Assembly: GCA_018402305.1 (NCBI GenBank)
Contig: JAGYJE010000002.1
Span: 62,001-126,000, forward strand
Length of the DNA stretch: 64,000 bases
Direction of reading: 5' to 3'
DNA from: Puniceicoccaceae bacterium
GTDB taxonomy: Bacteria; Verrucomicrobiota; Verrucomicrobiia; Opitutales; Coraliomargaritaceae
A model generated the notes under the pieces. That model had not been told where the DNA came from, did no database searches, and saw only the letters and a list, made by a program, of their open reading frames with translations. Both the position numbers and the translations under genes were made by a program. Of this stretch, positions 50,714 to 62,991 are shown piece by piece (position 1 is the first letter of the stretch; every line of letters begins with the position of its first letter).

Positions 50714-52453
50714 ATGAAAACCCAATTCTATCCCGCTGTATTCATTCACCTTATTTTGGTGCTTTTCCCCTTGCTTGCCTCGGCGGATGCAAGGTACCCC
50801 ACCCCTCCGGAAATTTGGGCGCAATACGATCCGGACGCGGGTGACTTCAACGAGGAGATCGTTTCCGAATCAGTTCGAAACGGCATCTACTACCGCGAGA
50901 GCTACATCAGCGCCTATGTCCTGGGGGAGGAGATCCGGGTCTATTGCAAGTATGCGGTCAAAGAAGGTGCCACCAATGCGCCGGGCTTGATGAATGTTCA
51001 CGGGTGGATGAGCATGCCTCGTATTGCGGACGACTACGTGGAGGACGGCTGGGCGGTTATGGCTCATGATTACTGTGGGAGAACCGGTGATCGCACGCAT
51101 TACACAAAGTATCCCGAATCCCTGGAGCACGGGAATATGGATCGTAAGATTGCCTCCCCAATCTGGGATCAGCTGCCGAACAAGGAGTCGATCACGGACT
51201 ATAAACAGACATCGGATTACCTGTGGTATGCCATCCAGCGCAGGGTGCTGAGTTATCTGTGCATTCAGGAGGAAGTGGACACCAGTCGCATTGGCGCCCA
51301 GGGCTATTCCTATGGCGGGACGATTATTTGGAATTTGGCTATGGATGCGCGCGTCGATGCGGTGGTCGCTTATTTTGGCATCGGCTGGAATACCTACTAC
51401 CGAAGCAAGCGGGTCTGGATGTATAACCATCCCCATGTCGAACCGCCAAGGTCGCCCGGCGAGGAACTCTATCTGGCAACAGTGGCCCCTCAGGCGCATG
51501 CGGCCCACATAGACGCGGCCTGCCTCTGGTTGAACGGCAGCAACGACCATCATGGCGGGCACGAGCGGGGGGAGCAGACTTTCAAGATGTTCCAGCCCGG
51601 CGTGCCCTGGGATTTCGCGCATCAGGCGCGGGGACACCACAACACCGAGAAACTAGGCAATAGTGCGAAAATCTGGCTGGAAAAATACGTGCTCGGAATC
51701 GACCATTTCTGGCCGGAACGGCCTGAAACCACCATTTCGCTGGATAACGAAGGGATTCCGGCTTTTACGATCGAGCCGGCATCGGTCGATAAAATCGAGG
51801 CACTCAAGCTATATTATGCCCAGAAGAGTCCCATCAGTTTCGCCCGCGCATGGCGCGATGTGGAGGCGGTTCGGGAAGGCGATCGCTGGACCGGTTCACT
51901 CCCCGTTTTGAATGTTGACGACTATGTGTTCGCCTTTGCGAACCTGCGCTATGAAGGCGATGTCGTCATCTCATCCGATTTCGAGGCCGCCATTCCCTCG
52001 GAATTGGGAGCCGCCATCGCCACCGACGAACCCTCCAACCAGCTCTCCGAGGGCACGGGCATGTGGAAAGAGGTGGCACCGGCCGAAGGTGTTGGAGGGG
52101 TCAAGGGATTCCGCGTGTTAAATCGCCATCGCGGCACCCGGAATGATCAGTTTAACGACCCAAAGTGGACAGCCCCCGAGGGTGCCGATCTGGCCTTCAA
52201 ATTCTATTGCACCCAACCCCAGGAGATTGCCCTGGTAGTGAACGGACACTTCGAGAAGCGTTTGCAGATCACGGCCTCCGATGAGTGGCAGCGCATGCGG
52301 GTTCCGGCAGAGGACTTGGTGAGCACGCGTAACCAGCAAACTATGTCCTCTTGGTCCGACACACAAATGGTTGAGTTGAAGCCCGCACCGGGTTCTGATA
52401 TCACTCAGATCATCTTCGCCGATTTTGAGTGGGCAACGCGCGAATCCCCGTGA
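50714..52453 (+). CDS. Secreted alpha/beta-hydrolase with C-terminal beta module
   Basis: 579 aa from ATG 50714 (MKTQFYPAVFIHLILVLFPL, signal peptide); an earlier start at 50636 is less likely. Hydrolase motifs: GLMNVHGWMS, GYSYGG (nucleophile elbow), WLNGSNDHHG (acid region) and QARGHHN (His). The C-terminal half has a beta domain like that of the paralogue at 20035 (EDLV, WSDTQMVELKPAPG). Likely removes acyl groups from the same glycan as the GH36 enzyme, 88 bp upstream. Confidence 0.84.
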   Translation: MKTQFYPAVFIHLILVLFPLLASADARYPTPPEIWAQYDPDAGDFNEEIVSESVRNGIYYRESYISAYVLGEEIRVYCKYAVKEGATNAPGLMNVHGWMSMPRIADDYVEDGWAVMAHDYCGRTGDRTHYTKYPESLEHGNMDRKIASPIWDQLPNKESITDYKQTSDYLWYAIQRRVLSYLCIQEEVDTSRIGAQGYSYGGTIIWNLAMDARVDAVVAYFGIGWNTYYRSKRVWMYNHPHVEPPRSPGEELYLATVAPQAHAAHIDAACLWLNGSNDHHGGHERGEQTFKMFQPGVPWDFAHQARGHHNTEKLGNSAKIWLEKYVLGIDHFWPERPETTISLDNEGIPAFTIEPASVDKIEALKLYYAQKSPISFARAWRDVEAVREGDRWTGSLPVLNVDDYVFAFANLRYEGDVVISSDFEAAIPSELGAAIATDEPSNQLSEGTGMWKEVAPAEGVGGVKGFRVLNRHRGTRNDQFNDPKWTAPEGADLAFKFYCTQPQEIALVVNGHFEKRLQITASDEWQRMRVPAEDLVSTRNQQTMSSWSDTQMVELKPAPGSDITQIIFADFEWATRESP

Positions 52454-52570
52454 AAATCCCCATCGATCAAGAGGAAACTCAGTTTCGGGGTCGATGTCGG
52501 TCGCCCCGGTTTCCAAAACCGAGGCCACGGTATGCAGATCTATTAGGTTCATACCTTTTTCGAATCGGTA

Positions 52571-52706
52571 TAATACCGAGGCGAAGCCGACACTCGAAGA
52601 CACTATCTGGACTTGTTGATTCAAGCGCACGAAGGTCGGAAATTGAGAAAAGCCCGTCAAGGCGCATCAGCACTGATCTGATCGTATGAGTGAAGGGGGC
52701 AGGGAT
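52571..52706. repeat. 136-bp direct repeat, left copy
   Basis: Begins TAATACCGAGGCGAAGCCGA and ends GGGGGCAGGGAT. About 96% identical (five mismatches) to 53505-53640. Together they bracket the PIN module. Confidence 0.92.
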
Positions 52707-52716
52707 TAGCTTCCGT

Positions 52717-52935
52717 CTAGCCAACGTGGCGCGAGGCTTCCGATTTCTGTATCATATCGGCGATTTCGTCGACACTGGCACCGCCACAAGTTGCGTCGCG
52801 TTCTTCAGTGTAGTTCCCCTCTCCGGCTTCAAACTGATTAAAAAAACGAACCGTATTAGACACACCCAAACGCTCGTAAAGGACATGACGTGCCTCCGAA
52901 GAAAGTTCATGTAATGTTTTAATAGGATGGCTCAT
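52717..52935 (-). CDS. Small protein of PIN module, putative antitoxin
   Basis: 72 aa: MSHPIKTLHELSSEARHVLYERLGV, then FNQFEAGEGNYTEERD. Helical and acidic. Its start overlaps the PIN gene end by 4 bp. Toxin lies upstream in the transcript, the reverse of the commoner antitoxin-first order. Antitoxin role is inferred from position and size. Confidence 0.7.
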   Translation of the reverse strand: MSHPIKTLHELSSEARHVLYERLGVSNTVRFFNQFEAGEGNYTEERDATCGGASVDEIADMIQKSEASRHVG

Positions 52936-53378
52936 AATTTCAATTTCTCGACCAACTCTAGCACTGATACGACCTGAGTCAAACCTGTCTTAAGCACTTT
53001 TGCTCGGCTCAAGAAGCGATCATCGCAGCTGCAAAAATACGTAATCTTGCCCGTGACAGCAGACGCCAGATGTAAGGCATCCATTGGCTTAATACCGCCT
53101 TGAGCGTAGTCGTTGGCCTGATCGCGAATCGCGTCCGAAAACTCAACGAATTCCGAACAACGCCCCAGTAAATCTAGGCAGTAATCGTGACGGGCAGAGG
53201 CCGTGATCCGTCCAACTTCGAATAGCAACGCACCTGAGGAAAACAAAACCAAGTCGCCTGCTTCAAAAAGTTCGATCAACTTGAGCACTGCTTCGGCTTC
53301 AGTGGCCACACGCAATTGTGAGCGATCATCGAAGGGACGTTGCAACGCACAGCAGTCCAAATATAAACTTATTGGCAT
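52932..53378 (-). CDS. PIN-domain ribonuclease toxin (VapC-like)
   Basis: 148 aa. The four acidic positions of the PIN fold are visible: MPISLYLDCCALQRPFDD (first Asp), ALLFEVGRI (Glu), KPMDALHLASA (Asp) and CSCDDRFLS (Asp). PIN toxins cleave RNA, often tRNA or rRNA, in VapBC modules. Paired with the small 52717 protein. The module is flanked by a 136-bp direct repeat, which suggests it arrived as a unit. Confidence 0.9.
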   Translation of the reverse strand: MPISLYLDCCALQRPFDDRSQLRVATEAEAVLKLIELFEAGDLVLFSSGALLFEVGRITASARHDYCLDLLGRCSEFVEFSDAIRDQANDYAQGGIKPMDALHLASAVTGKITYFCSCDDRFLSRAKVLKTGLTQVVSVLELVEKLKL

Positions 53379-53504
53379 GAGTCAGATTCAGCCACATAAA
53401 TGAGGTGCGTCAAGTTGCTAGATACGACAACTGTTTTCGCTTCACTTGTCTCGGCGTAGTCCGGCGACTGCCAGACGAAGACGGATCCAACCCGCCAAAA
53501 CCGC

Positions 53505-53640
53505 TAATACCGAGGCGAAGCCGACACTCGAAAACACTATCTGGACTTGTTGATTCAAGCGCACGAAGGTCGGAAATTGAGAAAAGCCCGTCAAGGCGCA
53601 TCAACACTGAACAGATCGTATGAGTGAAGGGAGCAGGGAT
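53505..53640. repeat. 136-bp direct repeat, right copy
   Basis: Same element as 52571-52706; starts 934 bp after the left copy begins. On its right it runs into a REP-like cluster (53645 onward). No attC-type core sites were recognised in it. Confidence 0.92.
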
Positions 53641-53832
53641 GAAATGTGGGCGGCAGAGCCAACCCACCTACGCAACCAGACGTTTCCGTGCCGCCTTTCG
53701 TAGCCGGGTTGGCTCCGCCGCCCTGGCCTGAGCTTGTCGAAGTGCCCGGTCGAGGCCTATCGAACCCGCGTCCCATTCCGACGCGAACCCATCAGCACGC
53801 GACTGGCGAACGGCAAAGCCATTTCGCCTACG
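53641..53832. repeat. REP-like repeats beside truncated gene
   Basis: Contains GGGCGGCAGAGCCAACCCAC, GTAGCCGGGTTGGCTCCGCC, GGCCTGAGCTTGTCGAAGTG, and the hairpin GGCGAACGGCAAAGCCATTTCGCC (53806-53832). The coding fragment at 53833 stops where this hairpin starts. Confidence 0.8.
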
Positions 53833-53952
53833 GTTCTCACACTCTGCCGCACTTGCCGCCGACAAGGCTCCCGCCGCCGAGGCGGCGACCGACACTCCCA
53901 CGCCAATCCGGCGACGGATCGACTGCATGACTTTCTTCTGATTCATACTCAT
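53833..53952 (-). pseudogene. Short secreted-protein-like N-terminus cut by a repeat
   Basis: Starts MSMNQKKVMQSIRRRIGVGV and continues with an Ala/Ser-rich stretch (AASAAGALSAASAA), signal-like. At about 53832 it passes into the REP-like hairpin and has no body. A GGTAAC element lies before the ATG. It may be a small true gene truncated by the element. Confidence 0.45.
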
Positions 53953-53977
53953 AAGTTACCTTTTTCTTTGGCTGCTA

Positions 53978-57709
<3,732 letters not shown>

Positions 57710-57778
57710 TTTTATAGGAATTACACTGTGGCAATTGAAAGATTCACTGGGTTCTCATGCGTGAGAACCGAACTGGCG

Positions 57779-58579
57779 TCATGCATCCTGCATCAGGGCG
57801 CTGCGCCCACCATCAACGAGTAGTGTGGTGCCGGAAATAAAGCCGCCGTGCGGGCTGGCGAGAAAGGCACAGAGCGCACCGATTTCATCGACCGTGCCGA
57901 TCCGTCCGGCCGGATGCGAGTCCTCGGTGCGTTTGCGTTCCGCAGCAGGATCCGGAAAAGAGTTAAACCAGGCGTCATTACCCGGCGTATCGATAAAGCC
58001 CGGGGCCACCCCCACACAGCGCACTTCAGGCCCCCACTCGATGGCGAGGGATTGAACCAAGCCGAGCAAGCCTGCCTTAGCGACATTGTAGGGGAAGCAC
58101 CCGGGAATGGTGTTGTTCGCATGATTGGAACCAATGATAACAATCGCGCCCGGTTCACCCTGAGCGCCCGCTTTCAATAAGGGTAAGGCTGCTTTAGAGA
58201 GCCGCCAATGCGAAGCGAGGTCGAGATTCATGCACTCATCCCAATCTTCTTCAGAGCATGACTCCGCTCCCTTGAACACGTTGCGCCCGGCATTGGAAAT
58301 CAACACATCGAGGCTACCCCATTGCCCTGCCACTGCCTGCATCAGACGAGCCGGCGTGTCGCGCTCGGACAAGTTGCCCTGCACATAGAGGGCCTTGCGT
58401 CCGTAGCTCTCTACCTCACGGATGAAGTTTAATACGTTTTCGTGATCTGCAGCAGCCATGCCGCAACCGGCCACATCACATCCGGCAATGGCCAAAGCCC
58501 GCGCGATGCCAAGGCCGATCCCACGGGTAGAGCCCGAGACAAAGGCTCGCTTGTTTTCTAAATCAATATTCAAGGCCAT
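57779..58579 (-). CDS. Short-chain dehydrogenase/reductase
   Basis: 266 aa. Rossmann motif VSGSTRGIGLGIARAL (about 14-29), DVLISNAGRN (NAG), catalytic Ser-Tyr-Lys with GSNHANNTIPGCFPYNVAKAG (Y-x-x-x-K), and VAPGFIDTPG. It probably oxidises a sugar or sugar acid with NAD(P). Lies between the enolase-superfamily gene and GH2, all leftward; gap of 15 bp to the dehydratase suggests co-transcription. Confidence 0.9.
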   Translation of the reverse strand: MALNIDLENKRAFVSGSTRGIGLGIARALAIAGCDVAGCGMAAADHENVLNFIREVESYGRKALYVQGNLSERDTPARLMQAVAGQWGSLDVLISNAGRNVFKGAESCSEEDWDECMNLDLASHWRLSKAALPLLKAGAQGEPGAIVIIGSNHANNTIPGCFPYNVAKAGLLGLVQSLAIEWGPEVRCVGVAPGFIDTPGNDAWFNSFPDPAAERKRTEDSHPAGRIGTVDEIGALCAFLASPHGGFISGTTLLVDGGRSALMQDA

Positions 58580-58594
58580 GGCTGCATTCTCGGG

Positions 58595-59761
58595 TTAGAC
58601 GTAAAAATTCTCTTTTTCCTTCAGGCCGCGAATGCCGGGGTGCTTCTCCAACTCTTCCTCAACCAGATCCACACCGAGTCCCGGACGATCCGAAAGATGG
58701 AGGAACCCGTCGCGCACATCGAGCGGATGCGTAATGACCTCATCCCGCCATGCCACATCATTCACCATGAATTCGCAACGGAAGAAATTCGGAATCGAGG
58801 CACAGACATGGGCGCTGGCCAAGGTGCTGAGTGGGCCGTTCGGATTGTGCGGCGCGACGAGGACTCCGTAAGCCTCACCCATCGATGCGATGCGCTTCAT
58901 CTCGGAGGGACCTCCGCAACGGGTGATGTCCGGCATGATGACATCGCAAATGTGTTTTTCCAAAACAGGTCGGAATCCGTGGCGCGTGTAGTGACGCTCC
59001 CCCACGCAGATCGGCACATTACTCGGCAGGCGGTCACGGAAGGCACGCAGCGTATCGGCGTTTTCGGGCCCGGCGGGCTCTTCATACCAGGTCACACCCA
59101 ACGGTGCCAGGCGCTCGGCCATCTTCACCGCCACCTCAAAATTCAGCATGGCGTGAGTTTCGATCATCATATCAAACTCGGGGCCGACGGCCTCACGCAC
59201 CGCTTTGGTCACTTCGAAGGCAACGTCCTGTTGCACAGGGGTGAGCCCGAGATCCGTATCCAGATCTTCACCATAAAGATAATTGGTATGCGCAAAGGGG
59301 TCGAATTTGAGGCCCGTAAAGCCCAGCTCTTTTACACGCTTGGCTTGTCGTGCATAATCCTCCGCAGAATGGCCGCCACCCGTGAACCAGTAGTTCGCAT
59401 ATAAGCGCAGCTGCGTGCGGAAGGCACCGCCCAGCAGCTGATAGCAAGGCATGTCGTAGGCCTTGCCCTTCAAGTCGAGCAAGGCCATATCGATCCCACT
59501 GATCGCGCACATACTGGCACCGTACGGGCCAATCCAATTCAAATCGCGATACAGCTTCTGCCAGATGAAATCAGTGCGCAGCGGATCGAGTCCAATGATG
59601 CGTTCGCCCGCATGCTTGGCCGCCGCCTCAATGATCGGACTGCCCGGCCAATTTGTTGCCTCACCCACACCAGTGTGACCGGTATCCGTGACGATTTTAA
59701 TCATGGTCCAGTTGTATTTCACACCCTCGACCAGCCACACTTTGACTTCAGTAATTTTCAT
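58595..59761 (-). CDS. Enolase-superfamily dehydratase (mandelate racemase/MLE-like), galactonate dehydratase type
   Basis: 388 aa. The enolase-superfamily plan: N-terminal cap MKITEVKVWLVEGVKYN..., barrel with GFTGLKFDPFAH (Lys-x-Asp), MIETHAMLN, WYEEP, CVGERHY, and PHNPNGPLS, the last common in D-galactonate dehydratase-like proteins. Three acidic metal ligands and a Lys-His pair are consistent. Likely dehydrates a C6 sugar acid. Its genes neighbour SDR and RraA, together a sugar-acid pathway. Exact substrate not inferable. Confidence 0.9.
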   Translation of the reverse strand: MKITEVKVWLVEGVKYNWTMIKIVTDTGHTGVGEATNWPGSPIIEAAAKHAGERIIGLDPLRTDFIWQKLYRDLNWIGPYGASMCAISGIDMALLDLKGKAYDMPCYQLLGGAFRTQLRLYANYWFTGGGHSAEDYARQAKRVKELGFTGLKFDPFAHTNYLYGEDLDTDLGLTPVQQDVAFEVTKAVREAVGPEFDMMIETHAMLNFEVAVKMAERLAPLGVTWYEEPAGPENADTLRAFRDRLPSNVPICVGERHYTRHGFRPVLEKHICDVIMPDITRCGGPSEMKRIASMGEAYGVLVAPHNPNGPLSTLASAHVCASIPNFFRCEFMVNDVAWRDEVITHPLDVRDGFLHLSDRPGLGVDLVEEELEKHPGIRGLKEKENFYV

Positions 59762-59804
59762 TTTAGTTCACAAATTTAATCTCCCGTATCCCCTATCCCC
59801 CATC

Positions 59805-60515
59805 TCACATAATGCCAAATTTATCCCATGCCGCCTGTGCGCCCATACCGCCCTTGATCGCCTCGAAGACCTGCTTCTCTCCATAGGCTTTTTCCCATGA
59901 GCGACGGAAGACCTCTGCTTCAATTTCTTTGGGGATAATGCAAACACCATCCAAGTCCCCAAAGACAATATCGCCGGGACGCACACGCACGCCTTCGATC
60001 TCAATCGTACAGCGATAATCAGTCACCTTGCCTCGCGGACGCTGATCCTGCGCGTGGCGTCCGTGGGAGAAGCAGGGAAAATTTTGCGCCAGGATGCCAC
60101 GTGTGTCTCGCGAATACCCATTGACCACCGCGCCCGCAGCTCCCCGATTACTCGCGGCCATGCTCATCAACTCTCCCCAGAGCGCATAGTTCGGCGACGA
60201 ACCTGTGCAGATGTAGACCTCATTCTCGCGTAAATCGTCAAGTGCCCGGAGCATTAAACCGAAAGGTTGATTCAAGTCGGCTCCGACCCGACCGGGTCCT
60301 TCGCCACCAAAATCATCGGCCTCCAAGACCGGCATCGCCCGCCCCACCACGACGAGATCGTCTCGCAAAGGCATAATTTTTGGGGGCAGAAATTGATGAG
60401 TATACCCCATCAGGTCCATGATGTCTCCGATCACGGCAGAGAATAAGCCCTCGCGCATAAAATCGAATAGCTCCGAATCATTTGCATAAGTGGGAATTTC
60501 CAATGAATCACTCAT
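59805..60515 (-). CDS. RraA-family protein, possible aldolase/decarboxylase
   Basis: 236 aa from ATG 60515 (MSDSLEIPTYANDSEL). Core markers: FSAVIGDIMDLMGYTHQ and AAGAVVNGYSRDTRG (RraA Arg-Asp loop). The fold is shared by 4-hydroxy-4-methyl-2-oxoglutarate aldolases and oxaloacetate decarboxylases, and by the RNase E inhibitor RraA; with sugar-acid genes around it, an aldolase-like role is more likely. A longer frame to 60563 lacks conservation. Confidence 0.88.
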   Translation of the reverse strand: MSDSLEIPTYANDSELFDFMREGLFSAVIGDIMDLMGYTHQFLPPKIMPLRDDLVVVGRAMPVLEADDFGGEGPGRVGADLNQPFGLMLRALDDLRENEVYICTGSSPNYALWGELMSMAASNRGAAGAVVNGYSRDTRGILAQNFPCFSHGRHAQDQRPRGKVTDYRCTIEIEGVRVRPGDIVFGDLDGVCIIPKEIEAEVFRRSWEKAYGEKQVFEAIKGGMGAQAAWDKFGIM

Positions 60516-60681
60516 CCCAACAATCTCGCAAGAAACAATCGCGGGCTCAAGTTTACAGAGCACACAAAAGAGACGCTATTTCGAACAAAAAGCACAACGT
60601 CCAAGTCATCCTGCGCCTGCCCGGGGGCGTGCTCCGACTTCTGCATAAGTCTATCCTTTAGAGCTAGGCAGCTTTGGGGCA

Positions 60682-61947
60682 TTACTTTACTGGGTCGCCT
60701 GCCGCCGCTGACTCCAAAGTTTCCCACTCAATCTTAGCCTCCCAGTTATCGGTATCGACCCAGACGCTGGCATGCTCAAACTCGCGGGTGAATTTCCATT
60801 GGTCAGGATGCAGGCGCGTGTATTTGCCAAGCGGTTTTCCCAGCGGCTTGTGAAATTCAGGATAATTTTCCAGCGGCCCCGTTTCCAAACGCCAGCCCCA
60901 ATTCCATTGAAAATAAGAATACGGCTGTGCACCGATGAGATAGAGAGCGAGGTAAAACTCCACTTGTTCTTTGGAGAGCGCAGCCCACTCCTCGCGCTTA
61001 TTGACTTGGCGGCTCCGGCCGTCGGAAAAGTCCGCAAGAGGGGAGCCCGGTTCCGGAGCCGCCCCGAAGCGATAAACACAGATCTTCCCGGCATCGGCGA
61101 TTTTCTCCATCAGCTGCCAGTCTTCCAGCAGCTTCTCCTTCGTGTGCGTCGCCGACCGCTTATAATGTTCGAACATGAAGGCATCCGACACCTCGAAAAC
61201 TGGATCAATATGCGCACCGTTATTGGCCAGAAGGATCTTCTCTGGACCAATCTTCTCCTTCAATTGCGCCATCATATCCCCCACTCCGGCAACCACCTCA
61301 CTGTGCTTTTCTTCCGGATGTAACCATGAAAACCCATGCATTTGATCAATGAAGATCCCATCTGCCCCAGCCACATCTACCATATCCGCCGCTGAGTCCG
61401 ACCACCAGGCACGCATCTCGGGATTGAGCACATTATAGCCATACAAGCCCCGTGTCTTCGCCAATTCGCCGGTCTTGGGATCGGTCACTAGAAAGGCCTT
61501 CATTACGGGATGCTGCTCAATTTTCGCTTCCGTCAGCATTTGAGTATAACGAGTGAACGGATATGTGAGCGCACCATTCAGATAACCCAGCACCATGATG
61601 CCGGGTTTCACTGCTTTGAAAGCATCCACCTCATGTTCCAGTCCTAACACCGCATCCCCCAATGAACTCAGCCCATGATTCTTTTCGATACAGATGAAAT
61701 CGCTCTCACTGGCAATTTTGTTCACCTCGGAGGCTTCCAACATGCGGCTACCATGCGCGAACATCATATAGACGGGCACCGTCTCCCATGAGAAAACGGG
61801 GTAGTGATCGGGAGCCTCGAAGATCACTCCATTCGAAGTCACCAATGGTTCAGGCTTTACGCTAGAGGAAACGGAAGCAATGGAAGCAACGGAAGCAGTG
61901 ATCCCCAGCAACGAAATAAAAAAAAGCCTGCGCTTTAATTGAGTCAT
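60682..61947 (-). CDS. Secreted TIM-barrel glycosidase-like protein (GHL15-like)
   Basis: 421 aa. Signal peptide (MTQLKRRLFFISLLGITASV). The body looks like a TIM barrel: PGIMVLGYLNGALTYPF, VAGADGIFIDQMHGFSWL (acidic pair) and ILLANNGAHI, with a late ALYLIGAQPYSYFQW. This resembles the putative glycosyl hydrolase GHL15 family. A strong Shine-Dalgarno GGGAGG lies 10-15 bp upstream. It is the first gene of the sugar-acid operon after the terminator at 61971-62002. Confidence 0.6.
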   Translation of the reverse strand: MTQLKRRLFFISLLGITASVASIASVSSSVKPEPLVTSNGVIFEAPDHYPVFSWETVPVYMMFAHGSRMLEASEVNKIASESDFICIEKNHGLSSLGDAVLGLEHEVDAFKAVKPGIMVLGYLNGALTYPFTRYTQMLTEAKIEQHPVMKAFLVTDPKTGELAKTRGLYGYNVLNPEMRAWWSDSAADMVDVAGADGIFIDQMHGFSWLHPEEKHSEVVAGVGDMMAQLKEKIGPEKILLANNGAHIDPVFEVSDAFMFEHYKRSATHTKEKLLEDWQLMEKIADAGKICVYRFGAAPEPGSPLADFSDGRSRQVNKREEWAALSKEQVEFYLALYLIGAQPYSYFQWNWGWRLETGPLENYPEFHKPLGKPLGKYTRLHPDQWKFTREFEHASVWVDTDNWEAKIEWETLESAAAGDPVK

Positions 61948-61970
61948 ATTTTATGGCCACCTCCCGACAA

Positions 61971-62002
61971 AAAAGAGTCTCCGCGAAACCGGAGACTCTT
62001 TT
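61971..62002 (-). terminator. Strong hairpin terminator, leftward and bidirectional
   Basis: AAAAGAGTCTCCG (61971-61983) pairs with CGGAGACTCTTTT (61990-62002); both flanks are A- or T-rich. Sits between the PEP-CTERM gene (62027) and the 61947 gene, so it limits read-through from the strong upstream transcript. Confidence 0.9.
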
Positions 62003-62026
62003 GAAAAGCGATGTCTAAACCAAAGA

Positions 62027-62740
62027 CTATGATTGGCGACGACGGATCATCACCGCCCCCAGGGCCAGCATGCCGGCAAGCAAGGCAAAGGTACCAGGCT
62101 CGGGTATCGTGGTCAGTGACAAGGCAGAGAGATAAGCAACATCGATATTACCAGCCTGAACAAAAAGATCCTGCGTCGTGCCCGATGCGATAAACGTGCC
62201 AACTACATAGTCCTTATCACCCATACGTAGCTCAGATGAGATATTGCCGCCAGTTGCAGCATCACTATAGAATGAGGTTCTATTTCCACTATTCACGTCA
62301 TCAGATGCAAATAGCTGGACTTGGTACTCTTGACCATCAGTCAAGCCCTGCAATGTCACTTGAAAAGAGTTACCTGATGGGCGAAAGATCACAGTATTAT
62401 TTATAGTATCCCAATTCGCATCACCACCGGACCAGTAGGTATCTGTAATGGTACCCATACCACTAAGGAGAGGAACATAAACACCCACACCAGTTGCGGT
62501 TCCCCCGATTAATGTCTCTTCAAACAACACATTCGTACCCGAAACGTTTACAGTCAGGTCACCACCGCCACCGCTCAGGTTAGCCGCATAAACGAGATTA
62601 TCCGCATTCAGCACAGAAGCGGGACCTGTATTATCAAAGGTTCCGCTTGTCCAAGTAATGGCAGCTCCATGAGCGGCGACTGCAGATAGGAGTAGTCCGG
62701 CAAGCATTGATATCTTTAAGTCTGATTGTAGGTATTTCAT
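62027..62740 (-). CDS. PEP-CTERM anchored secreted protein
   Basis: 237 aa from ATG 62740 (MKYLQSDLKISMLAGLLLSAV, signal peptide); an in-frame start at 62827 would read the regulon motif as protein. The body is beta-rich (DLTVNVSGTNVLFEETLIG, FQVTLQGLTDGQEYQV) and it ends IPEPGTFALLAGML with RRRQS. Surface anchored via exosortase. It leads the sugar-acid genes with a terminator between. Function not known. Confidence 0.87.
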   Translation of the reverse strand: MKYLQSDLKISMLAGLLLSAVAAHGAAITWTSGTFDNTGPASVLNADNLVYAANLSGGGGDLTVNVSGTNVLFEETLIGGTATGVGVYVPLLSGMGTITDTYWSGGDANWDTINNTVIFRPSGNSFQVTLQGLTDGQEYQVQLFASDDVNSGNRTSFYSDAATGGNISSELRMGDKDYVVGTFIASGTTQDLFVQAGNIDVAYLSALSLTTIPEPGTFALLAGMLALGAVMIRRRQS

Positions 62741-62790
62741 AATATTGGGTTGTGGGGTGAATTGAAGTAAGTGCGGTTCGCACTTGTTTA

Positions 62791-62804
62791 AGTTTGTATT
62801 AACA
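62791..62804. promoter_or_regulatory. Regulon motif copy, AGTTTGTATTAACA
   Basis: Matches 11 of 14 positions of TGATAGTATTAACA with the right nine bases perfect. Located 51 bp before the ATG at 62740. Confidence 0.55.
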
Positions 62805-62960
62805 CAAAAGCATACGGCATCTGCCATGTCAATTGTATGACTCGGCCTACCGCGACGCTATTTCGGTCATTTTGAAGAGCAGATTGAGTCTTATTGCCGA
62901 TTCTTTACCGAGCTTCGCCTCTGGATAATTTCCTTGATTTGTATCAATATAGCATTTTTT

Positions 62961-62976
62961 TTGACGCTATAGTCAA
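62961..62976. promoter_or_regulatory. Palindrome TTGAC-n6-GTCAA, possible IclR autoregulatory site
   Basis: TTGAC (62961-62965) and GTCAA (62972-62976) with a six-base spacer, 16 bp before the IclR ATG at 62992. IclR proteins commonly repress themselves through such sites. The same site could also affect the divergent PEP-CTERM gene. Confidence 0.55.
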
Positions 62977-62991
62977 TCGACTCCCTACAAG

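Noticed and set aside
52571..53640. Integron cassette with attC sites around the PIN module
   Set aside because: The 136-bp repeats are the right size, but no GTTRRRY-type core or symmetric attC arms were seen, and no integrase is in the window.
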